NCBI RefSeq assembly: GCF_018138085.1 | Contig: NZ_CP073105.1 | Span: 4,402,001 to 4,466,000 of the forward strand | Reading direction: 5' to 3' | Length of the DNA: 64,000 nt | Source: Stutzerimonas stutzeri | GTDB lineage: Bacteria > Pseudomonadota > Gammaproteobacteria > Pseudomonadales > Pseudomonadaceae | Part shown: piece after piece, positions 40,762 through 49,335 of the stretch | How positions within the stretch are numbered: the stretch's first letter is position 1 | Layout: each line of letters opens with the position of its first letter | Notes under the pieces: generated by a model | What the model was told of the DNA's origin: nothing | The model's database searches: none | Seen by the model: only the letters and a program-made list of their open reading frames with translations | Made by a program: the position numbers and the translations under genes

Positions 40762-41724
40762 ATGACCGTTCGCGTCGGGATCATCATGGACCCAATCGCG
40801 CAGATCGCCTTCAAGAAGGACAGCTCGCTGGCCATGTTGCTGGCAGCCCAAGCCCGCGACTGGACGATCTACTATATGGAGCAGCGCGACCTTTACCAGC
40901 TCGGTGGCGAGGCGCGTGCCCGCATGCGCCCGCTCACCGTCTTCAACGACCCCGAACATTGGTACGAGACAGGGGAAGAAACCGACAAGCCGCTGGCCGA
41001 GCTCGACGTCATCCTGATGCGCAAGGATCCGCCGTTTAACAGCGAGTACGTCTACGCCACCTACCTGCTGGAACTTGCCGAACAGGCCGGTACGCTGGTC
41101 GTCAATCGCCCGCAGAGCCTGCGCGATTGCAATGAAAAGTTCTTTGCAACGCAATTCCCGCAATGCACGCCACCAACGCTTGTCAGCCGACGGTCCGACA
41201 TTCTGCGGGAGTTCGCTCGCGAACAGCGTGACATCATTCTCAAACCATTGGATGAGATGGGCGGTGCCTCGATATTCCGTCACCGCGAAGGTGATCCGAA
41301 CCTCTCGGTGATTCTGGAGGTGCTGACCGAACATGGCAGCCGTCAGATCATGGCGCAGCGCTACATTCCGGCCATCAAGGACGGCGACAAACGCATCCTG
41401 ATGATCGATGGCGAGCCGGTACCCTATTGCCTGGCACGTATTCCTGCAGCGGGGGAAACCCGTGGCAATCTGGCCGCCGGGGGACGCGGCGTCGCGCAAC
41501 CGCTTTCCGACCGCGACCAGGAAATCGCCGCTATCGTCGGACCGGAGCTGCGCAAGCGTGGGCTGCTGTTCGTCGGGCTGGACGTGATCGGCGACTTCCT
41601 GACCGAAATCAACATCACCAGCCCGACCTGCATTCGGGAAATCGACAATGCATTCGACACCCGGATCGGCGAGCGCCTGATGGACGCCATTGCCGATAAG
41701 CTGACCAGCCGTTCAGGCGCTTAG
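40762..41724 (+). CDS. gshB: Glutathione synthetase
   Basis: ATP-grasp enzyme of 320 residues joining gamma-glutamylcysteine and glycine in the cytoplasm. Landmarks: VGIIMDPIAQIAFKKDSSLA at the N-terminus, MRKDPPFNSEYVYATYLLE, ILKPLDEMGGASIFRH (ATP-binding lysine and glycine loop), GRGVAQPLSDRD and FVGLDVIGDFLTEINITSPT near the end. GGAG lies eight bases before the ATG. Divergent from pilG, as in P. aeruginosa. Confidence 0.97.
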   Translation: MTVRVGIIMDPIAQIAFKKDSSLAMLLAAQARDWTIYYMEQRDLYQLGGEARARMRPLTVFNDPEHWYETGEETDKPLAELDVILMRKDPPFNSEYVYATYLLELAEQAGTLVVNRPQSLRDCNEKFFATQFPQCTPPTLVSRRSDILREFAREQRDIILKPLDEMGGASIFRHREGDPNLSVILEVLTEHGSRQIMAQRYIPAIKDGDKRILMIDGEPVPYCLARIPAAGETRGNLAAGGRGVAQPLSDRDQEIAAIVGPELRKRGLLFVGLDVIGDFLTEINITSPTCIREIDNAFDTRIGERLMDAIADKLTSRSGA

Positions 41725-41902
41725 CAGCCGCGTGCCGATGATCGCTCGGCTCGGCCGCAGTCGCTGCTGGATAGATGCAGCCTTGCGGCCGACGTACCGC
41801 GCCGCCGTCTCTTTTATCCGCTCATCAAAGCTGCCGCCTGGTTCATAGACTTTTGCAGTCACGCTGGGCAGACTGCGCGCACTTCGAGCCGACTGATATG
41901 CG

Positions 41903-42799
41903 ATGAACGCCGCAACTCGCCGACCCATTCCTGCCCATTCCGATGTCCGTCCGGCGGATCGTCTCGGCTTTACGCTATTTCTCGCCGCCGTGTTGCATGC
42001 GGCGTTGATTCTGGGGCTCGGCTTCAGCCTGTCCGCGCCCAAGCAGACCAGCAAGACGCTGGAAATCACCTTGTCCACCTTCAAGAGCGAAGACAAGCCG
42101 AAGGAAGCCGATTTCCTCGCGCAGGACAACCAGCAAGGCAGCGGCACGCTGGAACACAAGGCATCGCCGAAAACCACCGAGCAAGCGCCTTTCCAGGACA
42201 CCCAGGTACGCAAGGTCACACCTGCTTCCGCCCCGCCTCCGAGCCGCCGCAACGAGTCGCCGAAGACCATGGTTGCCACTCGTGCACCTCAGCCGGAAAA
42301 AGCGCCGGCAAAGGCTGCGGACAACAAACCGAAACCGCAGGCGCCGCCAGCCCCGGTATATGACAGCTCGCAGCTCAGCTCGGAAATTGCCAGTCTCGAG
42401 GCCGAACTGGCCCAGCAGGTCGAGCAGTACGCCAAAAGGCCGCGCGTCAGTCGCCAGAACAGCGCGGCGACGATGCGCGACATCAGCGCCTGGTATCGCG
42501 ATGAATGGCGCAAGAAGGTCGAACGCATCGGCAATCTCAACTACCCCGACGAAGCACGCCGTCAACGCATCTACGGCAGCCTGCGCATGCTGGTGATCGT
42601 CGATCGCAACGGCGCGGTCCAGGAACTCCGCGTGTTGGAGTCTTCCGGGCAAGCCGTGCTCGACGAGGCGGCCATGCGCATCGTCCGGCTCGCCGCGCCC
42701 TTCGCCCCCTTTTCCGGCGAGCTGGCGCAGAAGTTCGATCAGGTCGAAATCATCAGAACCTGGCGCTTCGAGCGGGGCGACCGGCTGTCGAGCCGCTGA
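41903..42799 (+). CDS. tonB3: TonB-family energy transducer (TonB3-like)
   Basis: 298-residue inner-membrane protein with one N-terminal anchor (LGFTLFLAAVLHAALILGLG), a Pro/Lys-rich periplasmic spacer (KAADNKPKPQAPPAPV), a coiled-coil stretch (ISSEIASLEAELAQQVEQYA-like) and a C-terminal TonB domain (LNYPDEARRQRIYGSLRMLV, then EIIRTWRFERGD). The position after gshB matches PA0406, reported from memory as tonB3 needed for twitching motility. That link to type IV pili is more likely than siderophore uptake, because no exbBD or receptor gene is nearby. Confidence 0.85.
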   Translation: MNAATRRPIPAHSDVRPADRLGFTLFLAAVLHAALILGLGFSLSAPKQTSKTLEITLSTFKSEDKPKEADFLAQDNQQGSGTLEHKASPKTTEQAPFQDTQVRKVTPASAPPPSRRNESPKTMVATRAPQPEKAPAKAADNKPKPQAPPAPVYDSSQLSSEIASLEAELAQQVEQYAKRPRVSRQNSAATMRDISAWYRDEWRKKVERIGNLNYPDEARRQRIYGSLRMLVIVDRNGAVQELRVLESSGQAVLDEAAMRIVRLAAPFAPFSGELAQKFDQVEIIRTWRFERGDRLSSR

Positions 42800-42887
42800 T
42801 CGGGCCATCCGCCCAACCGCAGCTCTTACGCGGCAAGCCAGCGCAGGCGGCTTCACGCCCCCGCCTGCAAGGCTTAAGCTAGCAACC

Positions 42888-43457
42888 ATGAACGCAACCT
42901 CGCCCAGCTACCTCAAGCACCACTTCCTGATGGCCATGCCGCACATGGCGGACCCGAACTTTGCCCAGACGCTGATCTACCTGATCGAGCATAACCGGGA
43001 GGGGGCGATGGGGCTGGTCGTCAACCGCCCGAGCGGGCTGAATCTGGCGGACATACTCGAACAGTTGCGACCGGACGAGCCCGTCGGCCTGGCGAACCAT
43101 CAGGTCGTTGTCTTTTCCGGCGGCCCGGTTCAAACGGACCGAGGCTTCGTCCTGCACCCGGCCGACGCGCAGTTTCAGGCGACGCTCGGTCTCGGCGAAC
43201 TTGGCGTGACCACCTCACAGGACGTGCTGTTCGCCATCGCCGACGGCGTCGGGCCGACGCACTATTTCATCGCGCTCGGCTACGCGGGCTGGCAGCCCGG
43301 CCAGCTGGAGGCGGAGCTGGTCGACAACGTCTGGCTGAGCTGCCCGGCGCAACCGCACATCCTGTTCGACCTGCCTCCGGAGCAGCGCCTGACGGCCGCA
43401 GCCGCGTCGCTGGGCGTGGACCTCGACCTGCTGACCAGCCAGGTCGGTCACGCATGA
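42888..43457 (+). CDS. yqgE: YqgE/AlgH-family protein
   Basis: 189 residues, cytoplasmic. Typical opening LKHHFLMAMPHMADPNFAQT, then EGAMGLVVNRPS, GGPVQTDRGFVLH and ALGYAGWQPGQLE. The biochemical role is unknown; the P. aeruginosa member was named AlgH after an alginate phenotype. Overlaps ruvX by four bases and forms a conserved pair with it. Confidence 0.95.
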   Translation: MNATSPSYLKHHFLMAMPHMADPNFAQTLIYLIEHNREGAMGLVVNRPSGLNLADILEQLRPDEPVGLANHQVVVFSGGPVQTDRGFVLHPADAQFQATLGLGELGVTTSQDVLFAIADGVGPTHYFIALGYAGWQPGQLEAELVDNVWLSCPAQPHILFDLPPEQRLTAAAASLGVDLDLLTSQVGHA

Positions 43458-43882
43458 GCGCCCTGCGTCTATTGCTCGGATTCGACTATGGCACCAAGCA
43501 GATCGGCGTCGCGGTCGGTCAGGCCATCACCGGCCAGGCCCGCGAACTCTGCGTACTCAAGGCGCAGAACGGTGTGCCCGACTGGTCGCGGATCGAGGCC
43601 CTGCTGCGCGAATGGCAACCTGACGCGCTGGTGGTCGGCCTGCCGCTTAACATGGATGGCAGCGCCAGCGAGATGAGCGCCCGCGCGGAGAAATTCGCGC
43701 GCCGGCTCAATGGCCGTTTCAACCTGCCGGTGTTCACCCACGACGAGCGTTTGACCACTTACGAAGCCAAAGGCGAGCGCCTGCGTGGCGGACAGCAGGG
43801 TGGCTACCGCGAGCGGCCAGTCGATGCCCTCGCCGCGGCACTGTTGCTCGAAGGCTGGTTGACCGCACAACCGCGCGCCTGA
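43454..43882 (+). CDS. ruvX: RuvX/YqgF Holliday-junction resolvase-like nuclease, pre-16S rRNA processing
   Basis: 142-residue RNase H-fold protein. LLLGFDYGTKQIGVAVG holds the first catalytic Asp, VVGLPLNMDGSASEMS and VFTHDERLTTYEA the next acidic residues, and PVDALAAALLLEGWL the last Asp. E. coli YqgF is essential and processes the 5' end of 16S rRNA. Third gene of a tight yqgE-ruvX-pyrR-pyrB-pyrC' run. Confidence 0.95.
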   Translation: MSALRLLLGFDYGTKQIGVAVGQAITGQARELCVLKAQNGVPDWSRIEALLREWQPDALVVGLPLNMDGSASEMSARAEKFARRLNGRFNLPVFTHDERLTTYEAKGERLRGGQQGGYRERPVDALAAALLLEGWLTAQPRA

Positions 43883-43903
43883 CGCGCTTCAAGGAGAGAA
43901 ACG

Positions 43904-44416
43904 ATGACCCTGCCCAACCCCGATCTGCTGCTGCCCGAAATGGCGGCCGCGCTTGATCAGCACCTGAGCAGCCACGGCATCTCGGAACCCCGCTTCATCG
44001 GAATCCACACCGGCGGCGTCTGGGTCGCTCAGGCACTGCTGGATTTGCGTGGGCGGCAGGAAGCCCTCGGTGTGCTGGATGTATCGTTTTATCGCGACGA
44101 CTTCACCCAGAACGGGCTGCATCCGCAGGTCCGTCCCTCGGCGCTGCCCTTCGAGATCGACGGCCAGCACCTGGTGCTGATCGATGACGTATTGATGAGT
44201 GGACGCACTGTTCGTGCCGCACTCAACGAGCTGTTCGATTATGGCCGCCCCGCCAGTGTCAGCCTGGTCTGCCTGCTGGACCTCAACGCCCGCGAGCTGC
44301 CAATTCGTCCGGACGTGGTCGGCGCCACGCTATCGCTGCCGCCCGACCAGCGCGTCAAGCTGCTTGGCCCCGCACCGCTCGCCCTCGAGTACCAGACTTT
44401 CGCTTCCGCCAATTGA
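43904..44416 (+). CDS. pyrR: PyrR bifunctional regulator/uracil phosphoribosyltransferase
   Basis: 170 residues, type I phosphoribosyltransferase fold. The PRPP loop is [36 protein letters not shown] and [18 protein letters not shown] match PyrR rather than Upp. In Gram-positive bacteria PyrR binds pyr mRNA; in Pseudomonas it lies upstream of pyrB. I saw no attenuator hairpin in the 10-base gap to pyrB, so RNA control there is not supported. AAGGAGAGAAACG precedes the ATG. Confidence 0.94.
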   Translation: MTLPNPDLLLPEMAAALDQHLSSHGISEPRFIGIHTGGVWVAQALLDLRGRQEALGVLDVSFYRDDFTQNGLHPQVRPSALPFEIDGQHLVLIDDVLMSGRTVRAALNELFDYGRPASVSLVCLLDLNARELPIRPDVVGATLSLPPDQRVKLLGPAPLALEYQTFASAN

Positions 44417-44426
44417 GACCCCTGCG

Positions 44427-45443
44427 ATGACGCCCACCGACGCCAAGCGCCCGCTCCAGCTGAACGACCACGGTCAGCTGCGCCATTTCCTGTCCCTGGA
44501 TGGCCTCCCGCGCGCACTGCTTACCGAAATTCTCGATACCGCCGACTCTTTTCTCGAAGTAGGCGCCAGGGCGGTCAAGAAGGTCCCTTTGCTGCGCGGC
44601 AAGACGGTGTGCAACGTCTTCTTCGAGAACTCGACGCGCACCCGCACGACCTTCGAGCTGGCCGCCAAGCGGCTTTCGGCGGACGTGATCACGCTGAATG
44701 TCTCGACCTCGTCGACCAGCAAGGGCGAAACCCTGACCGACACGCTGCGCAACCTTGAAGCCATGGCCGCCGACATGTTCGTCGTTCGCCATGCCGATTC
44801 CGGTGCCGCGCATTTCATCGCCGAGCAGGTCTGCCCCGATGTGGCTGTGATCAACGGCGGGGATGGGCGCCACGCGCATCCGACCCAAGGCATGCTCGAC
44901 ATGCTCACCATTCGCCGCCACAAGGGTGACTTCGAGAAGCTATCGGTCGCGATTGTCGGCGACATCCTGCATTCGCGGGTGGCTCGCTCCAATATGCTCG
45001 CCCTGCGCACCCTCGGCTGCCCGGACATCCGCGTCATCGGCCCGAAAACCCTGCTACCGATAGGGTTGGAACAATACGGCGTGAATGTCTATCACGACAT
45101 GAACGAGGGCCTGCGCGATGTCGACGTGGTGATCATGTTGCGCCTGCAGCGCGAGCGTATGCAGGGCGGACTGCTGCCCAGCGAAGGCGAGTTCTATCGC
45201 CTCTACGGCCTGACCACGCAGCGCATGGCGCTGGCCAAACCGGACGCCATCGTCATGCATCCGGGGCCGATCAACCGCGGCGTCGAAATCGAGTCCGCCG
45301 TGGCGGACGGCAGCCAGTCGGTCATTCTCAATCAGGTCACCTATGGCATCGCGGTGCGCATGGCGGTGCTGTCCATGGCCATGAGCGGGCAAACAGCCCA
45401 ACGGCAAGTCGACAATGAACAGGCGCTCGAGGAGCAGAACTGA
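44427..45443 (+). CDS. pyrB: Aspartate carbamoyltransferase, catalytic chain
   Basis: 338 residues; joins carbamoyl phosphate and aspartate in the committed step of UMP synthesis. [19 protein letters not shown] carries the carbamoyl-phosphate site, [17 protein letters not shown] the aspartate region, and [18 protein letters not shown] the 240s-like loop. The N-terminus is some 20 residues longer than E. coli PyrB, as expected for Pseudomonas ATCase where it contributes to nucleotide regulation. The stop overlaps pyrC' by one base; the two proteins form one complex. Ribosome site weak. Confidence 0.96.
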   Translation: MTPTDAKRPLQLNDHGQLRHFLSLDGLPRALLTEILDTADSFLEVGARAVKKVPLLRGKTVCNVFFENSTRTRTTFELAAKRLSADVITLNVSTSSTSKGETLTDTLRNLEAMAADMFVVRHADSGAAHFIAEQVCPDVAVINGGDGRHAHPTQGMLDMLTIRRHKGDFEKLSVAIVGDILHSRVARSNMLALRTLGCPDIRVIGPKTLLPIGLEQYGVNVYHDMNEGLRDVDVVIMLRLQRERMQGGLLPSEGEFYRLYGLTTQRMALAKPDAIVMHPGPINRGVEIESAVADGSQSVILNQVTYGIAVRMAVLSMAMSGQTAQRQVDNEQALEEQN

Positions 45444-46714
45444 TGCCAACCGAAATTCTCGACGCCCGCCTGATCGACCCCGCCAGCGGCCGTGACGAGG
45501 TCACCAATATCTACTGCCAGGACGGCAAGGTCGTGGGCATTGGGCAACCCCCTGCCGGCTTCGCAGCGGCGCACACGCTCAACGCACAAGGGTTGGTAGC
45601 GGCACCGGGCCTGGTCGATCTGTCCGTCGCGCTGCGCGAACCGGGCTATAGCCGCAAGGGCAACATCGCCAGCGAGACGCTAGCCGCCACCGCTGGCGGC
45701 ATCACCAGCCTGTGCTGCCCGCCCGCCACCAAGCCGGTGCTGGACACCGCGGCAGTCGCCGAACTGATCCTCGACCGCGCCCGCGAATCCGGGCATGCCA
45801 AGGTGTTTCCGATCGGCGCCCTGACGCGCAACCTGGCGGGCGAGCAGCTCGCCGAGCTGGTGGCGTTGCGCGATGCCGGCTGCGTCGCCTTCGGCAACGG
45901 CCTGACCGAGTTCACCAATCATCGGAACCTGAGCCGGGCACTGGAATATGCCGCGACCTTCGATCTGACGGTGGTCATCCACTCCCAGGACGCCGATCTG
46001 GCCGCTGGCGGACTGGCTCACGAAGGGCCTGCGGCAGCGTTTCTCGGCCTGGCGGGAATTCCAGAGACGGCCGAAACCGTCGCCTTGGCGCGCAACCTGC
46101 TGCTGGTCGAGCAAACTGGCGTGCGCGCGCACTTCAGCCAACTCACCACCGCGCGCGGCGCTCGGATGATCGCCGACGCCCAGGCCCGCGGGCTACCGGT
46201 CACGGCCGACGTGGCGATGTATCAGCTGATCCTGACCGATGAAGCCTTGCATGGCTTCTCCAGTCTTTATCATGTGCAGCCGCCGCTGCGCAGCGCAGCC
46301 GACCGCGAAGGCCTGCGAGAGGCGGTCAGAACCGGTGTTATCTCGGCCATTTCCAGCCACCACCAGCCCCATGAGGCGGATGCCAAACAGGCGCCGTTCG
46401 GCGAGACCGAGCCAGGTATCAGCAGCGCGGAAATCCTGCTCCCGCTGGCCCTCACGCTGGTGGACGACGGCTTACTCGATCTGCCGACCTTGCTGGCTCG
46501 TCTGAGCAGCGGTCCGGCCACGGCACTGCAACTGCCGGCCGGCCAGTTGGCAGTCGGCACGGCCGCGGACCTGGTCCTGTTCGATCCGCACGGCTCGACG
46601 CTGGCCGGCGAAGTCTGGCGCTCCAGGGGGCGTAACTGCCCCTTCATAGGCCACTGCCTGCCTGGAGCGGTGCGCTATACCATCGTCGATGGCCGAGTAG
46701 CCTTCCAGGGCTGA
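45443..46714 (+). CDS. pyrC': Dihydroorotase-like protein PyrC' (non-catalytic ATCase subunit)
   Basis: 423-residue amidohydrolase-fold protein. Where active dihydroorotases have the metal-binding HxH in DxHVHLREPG, this sequence reads GLVDLSVALREPGYSRKGNI, so the first metal ligands are lost. Other landmarks (NHRNLSRALEYAATFDL, ISSHHQPHEADAKQAPF, LPAGQLAVGTAADLVLFDP) place it with Pseudomonas PyrC', which does not hydrolyse dihydroorotate but is needed to assemble the PyrB6-PyrC'6 ATCase. Begins at the last base of the pyrB stop. Confidence 0.92.
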   Translation: MPTEILDARLIDPASGRDEVTNIYCQDGKVVGIGQPPAGFAAAHTLNAQGLVAAPGLVDLSVALREPGYSRKGNIASETLAATAGGITSLCCPPATKPVLDTAAVAELILDRARESGHAKVFPIGALTRNLAGEQLAELVALRDAGCVAFGNGLTEFTNHRNLSRALEYAATFDLTVVIHSQDADLAAGGLAHEGPAAAFLGLAGIPETAETVALARNLLLVEQTGVRAHFSQLTTARGARMIADAQARGLPVTADVAMYQLILTDEALHGFSSLYHVQPPLRSAADREGLREAVRTGVISAISSHHQPHEADAKQAPFGETEPGISSAEILLPLALTLVDDGLLDLPTLLARLSSGPATALQLPAGQLAVGTAADLVLFDPHGSTLAGEVWRSRGRNCPFIGHCLPGAVRYTIVDGRVAFQG

Positions 46715-46727
46715 GAACGGCGCTAAG

Positions 46728-46749
46728 CGGTCCGGCGCAAACCGGACCG
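46728..46749. terminator. Shared hairpin between convergent pyrC' and TM2 genes
   Basis: CGGTCCGG (46728-46735) and CCGGACCG (46742-46749) form a perfect 8-bp stem with loop CGCAAA, ending one base before the TM2 gene stop. No T run, so strength is uncertain. Confidence 0.55.
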
Positions 46750-47148
46750 TTACCAGCGCTTTTCCATGTTGCGCATCGATATCTGGCTGTTCAGCGTCCA
46801 GAAATCATAGAGCACGCCGACGAAGAACAGCCCGCCGGTGCACAGGTAGATCAGGCCGGTAATCCATTTGCCCTGGTACATCCGGTGCACGCCGAACACG
46901 CCGAGAAAGGTCAGCAGGATCCAGGCGACGGTGTAGTCGATCGGGCCGGGCTGAAAGCGCAGGTCGGCCTCCCGGTCCATCGACGGAATCAGAAAAAGGT
47001 CGATGATCCAGCCGACGAAGAACAAGCCGAACGTGAAGAACCAGAGGGTGCCGGTGATCGGCTTGCCGTAGTAAAAGCGGTGGGAACCGAGGAATCCGAA
47101 AATCCACAGGAGATAGCCGATGAAGGTGCTGTGGGTGTTCTGCCGCAT
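46750..47148 (-). CDS. TM2-domain membrane protein
   Basis: 132 residues with two TM2 repeats: YLLWIFGFLGSHRFYYGKPI... and ILLTFLGVFGVHRMYQGKWI..., each ending in a FVGxxxD segment (FFVGWIIDLF, FFVGVLYDFW). About four transmembrane helices. The family's function is unknown in bacteria. Divergent from the radical SAM gene; the 145-base gap contains a LexA box. Confidence 0.87.
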   Translation of the reverse strand: MRQNTHSTFIGYLLWIFGFLGSHRFYYGKPITGTLWFFTFGLFFVGWIIDLFLIPSMDREADLRFQPGPIDYTVAWILLTFLGVFGVHRMYQGKWITGLIYLCTGGLFFVGVLYDFWTLNSQISMRNMEKRW

Positions 47149-47259
47149 CTGAGCCTCACTGTTCTGACTGAGTCTGATTGGGTGTCGCTGCCGAGCTTAT
47201 CCGATTGGCAAGCGCTGGCGCTTCTGCCGAGCGGGCATTGGTTCGCTGGCGCGCCGTGA

Positions 47260-47279
47260 TACTGTATATGCAAACAGTG
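47260..47279 (+). promoter_or_regulatory. LexA (SOS) box upstream of the radical SAM operon
   Basis: TACTGTATATGCAAACAGTG contains CTG-N10-CAG (47262-47264 and 47275-47277) with the AT-rich centre and the flanking TA and TG, a near-consensus gammaproteobacterial LexA site. It ends 14 bases before the ATG at 47294 and probably covers the -10 region. TTGGTT at 47238-47243 could be the -35 element. Confidence 0.85.
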
Positions 47280-47293
47280 TTACGGTAATCGCC

Positions 47294-48505
47294 ATGCAGT
47301 TGATCGAGAAGCTCAGCGTCCTTGCCGACGCCGCCAAGTACGACGTGTCATGCGCCAGCAGCGGCGCGCCCAAACGCAGCTCGAAAGGCAAGAGCGGATT
47401 GGGGGCGACCGATGGCATGGGGATCTGCCACAGCTTCACGCCAGATGGTCGTTGCGTGGCGCTGCTGAAGGTATTGCTGACCAACTTTTGCCTCTACGAC
47501 TGCCAGTATTGCGTCAATCGGCGCTCCAGCGATGTGCCACGTGCGCGCTTCACCCCCGAAGAGGTGGTGACGCTGACGCTCGATTTCTACCGCCGCAATT
47601 GCATCAGCGGGCTTTTTCTCAGTTCCGGCATCATTCGCTCGGCCGACTACACCATGGAACAGCTCAATCGAGTGGCCAAGCTGCTCCGCGAAGAACACGA
47701 GTTCCGCGGCTACATTCATCTGAAGACTATTCCGGACGCCGACCCGCTGCTGATCGCCGAGGCCGGCCGCTATGCCGACCGCCTCAGCGTCAATATCGAA
47801 CTGCCGACCGAGTCCAGCCTGCTCCGCCTCGCGCCGGAGAAGCAGGTCGTGACCATCAAGCAGGCCATGCACTCGATTCATCAGGGCGAGACCGAAGCCC
47901 AGGCCGAGAAGCGTGCGCCGCGCTTCGCTCCAGCCGGGCAAAGCACACAGATGATCGTTGGCGCCGATGCCACCGACGACAGCACCATACTCCGCACCGC
48001 CCAGTCACTGTATGGCGACTTCCGTCTGCGCCGCGTCTATTACTCGGCATTCAGTCCCATCCCGCACAGTCCCAAGACGGTCCCCTTCGAAGCACCGCCG
48101 CTGCTGCGCGAGCACCGGCTGTACCAGGCCGACTTCCTCATGCGCGGCTATGGCTTCACCGCCGGCGAGCTGCTTACCGGGCCGGGAAACCTGCCGCTGG
48201 ACATAGACCCCAAGCTCGCCTGGGCGCTGTCCAACCGCGAGCAGTTCCCGGTGGACCTGAATCGCGCCGAACCGGCGTTGATCGCGCGCGTCCCCGGGAT
48301 CGGAATCCTTAGCGCCCAGCGTCTGGTGGCGCTGCGCCGGCAGAAACGCATCCGCTTCGAGGATCTGACGCGCCTTCGCTGCTCGCTGGAAAAGGCCAAG
48401 CCCTTCATCGTCACCCACGATTACCGGCCGAGCCAGGCCCTCCGGGAGTCCGCCGCCCTGCGCCAGCAACTCAGCGAAGGCCCCGTGCAGATGGGGTTGT
48501 GGTGA
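47294..48505 (+). CDS. Radical SAM protein, putative DNA modification/repair family (linked to DUF4130)
   Basis: 403 residues. The [4Fe-4S] motif is Cys66-x3-Cys70-x2-Cys73 in LLTNFCLYDCQYCVNRR; upstream Cys20, Cys45 and Cys54 may bind another cluster. The barrel includes FLSSGIIRSADYTMEQLNRV and NIELPTESSL. The C-terminus ends in a helix-hairpin-helix (ARVPGIGILSAQRLVALRR), a DNA-binding feature. This fits the family defined as a radical SAM protein genomically linked to uracil-DNA glycosylase-like genes, whose chemistry is not established. A LexA box sits just upstream; the next gene starts within the stop (TGATG). Confidence 0.9.
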   Translation: MQLIEKLSVLADAAKYDVSCASSGAPKRSSKGKSGLGATDGMGICHSFTPDGRCVALLKVLLTNFCLYDCQYCVNRRSSDVPRARFTPEEVVTLTLDFYRRNCISGLFLSSGIIRSADYTMEQLNRVAKLLREEHEFRGYIHLKTIPDADPLLIAEAGRYADRLSVNIELPTESSLLRLAPEKQVVTIKQAMHSIHQGETEAQAEKRAPRFAPAGQSTQMIVGADATDDSTILRTAQSLYGDFRLRRVYYSAFSPIPHSPKTVPFEAPPLLREHRLYQADFLMRGYGFTAGELLTGPGNLPLDIDPKLAWALSNREQFPVDLNRAEPALIARVPGIGILSAQRLVALRRQKRIRFEDLTRLRCSLEKAKPFIVTHDYRPSQALRESAALRQQLSEGPVQMGLW

Positions 48506-49335
48506 TGCAGCAGATACGTTTCGACGGCAGTTTCGATGGCTGGCGCGAGATCGCGCGTGACCTGCTTCGCCGCCAGGTTGCCCCTCATCAGCTGGAGTGG
48601 GTCGGCAGCAGCGATAGCGGTGGCCTGTTCGACGAGCCTGACGCTGCCGAGCCGACCGAGCCGATGCCGCGAATACGCATTCCGCGGCAACTGATCGTCG
48701 AACTGGAGAGCGCGGCGCGCTTTCGCGCAAGAGACCGCTGGAGCCTGCTGTATCGGATTCTCTGGCGGGTCGCCCGGGGCGATCAGACGGCCCGGCTGGT
48801 CGGTGACGCCGATGGCAGCGAGCTGCATGCGAGGATCAAGACGGTACACCGCGAAGCTCATCATATGCATGCCTTCCTGCGCTTCAGCCCAACGAACTGC
48901 GACAGCGCCCCGGAATACGTGGCCTGGTTCGAGCCGGCGCACGACATCCTGATCAGCGCGGCGCCGCATTTCGCCGAACGGATGGGACTGCATTCATGGT
49001 TGATCGCGACGCCCGATGACGCAGTGCTGTGGGACGGGCAGGTAATGCACTATACCAAGCCTTGCCCGCTTAGCTGGCGGGACCTGGCGCAGACCGCACA
49101 AGACTCTGGGGCGGAACTGTGGAAGACCTATTACGAAAGCACCTTCAACCCTGCGCGGCTGAATCGTGAGGTGATGCAGAGCAATCTGCCGGTGCGCTTC
49201 TGGAAAAACCTGCCCGAAGGGCCGCTGATTCCGCAACTGATGAGCCGCGCCAGAGCCGGGGCTCAGCGTGACGGCCAGGCCGAACGCGTCGCCAACCAGC
49301 CGGGCAAGCGGATCGGCCAGCCCGGCAAGCGCTGA
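48505..49335 (+). CDS. DUF4130 protein, partner of the radical SAM protein (no glycosylase domain)
   Basis: 276 residues. It matches the family found beside, or fused to, UdgX-type uracil-DNA binding enzymes: MHAFLRFSPTNCDSAPEYVA, WFEPAHDILISAAPHFAERM and ESTFNPARLNREVMQSNLPV are diagnostic. In fused relatives a uracil-DNA glycosylase domain follows; here the protein ends in a short basic tail with a duplicated QPGKR. Start: ATG at 48505 overlapping the upstream stop, so translation is coupled. A GTG six bases earlier is possible. The stop abuts the pilU stop with no gap. Confidence 0.87.
   Translation: MQQIRFDGSFDGWREIARDLLRRQVAPHQLEWVGSSDSGGLFDEPDAAEPTEPMPRIRIPRQLIVELESAARFRARDRWSLLYRILWRVARGDQTARLVGDADGSELHARIKTVHREAHHMHAFLRFSPTNCDSAPEYVAWFEPAHDILISAAPHFAERMGLHSWLIATPDDAVLWDGQVMHYTKPCPLSWRDLAQTAQDSGAELWKTYYESTFNPARLNREVMQSNLPVRFWKNLPEGPLIPQLMSRARAGAQRDGQAERVANQPGKRIGQPGKR

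Noticed and set aside
44417..44426. PyrR-responsive attenuator before pyrB
   Set aside because: The gap is ten bases with no room for an antiterminator and terminator pair.
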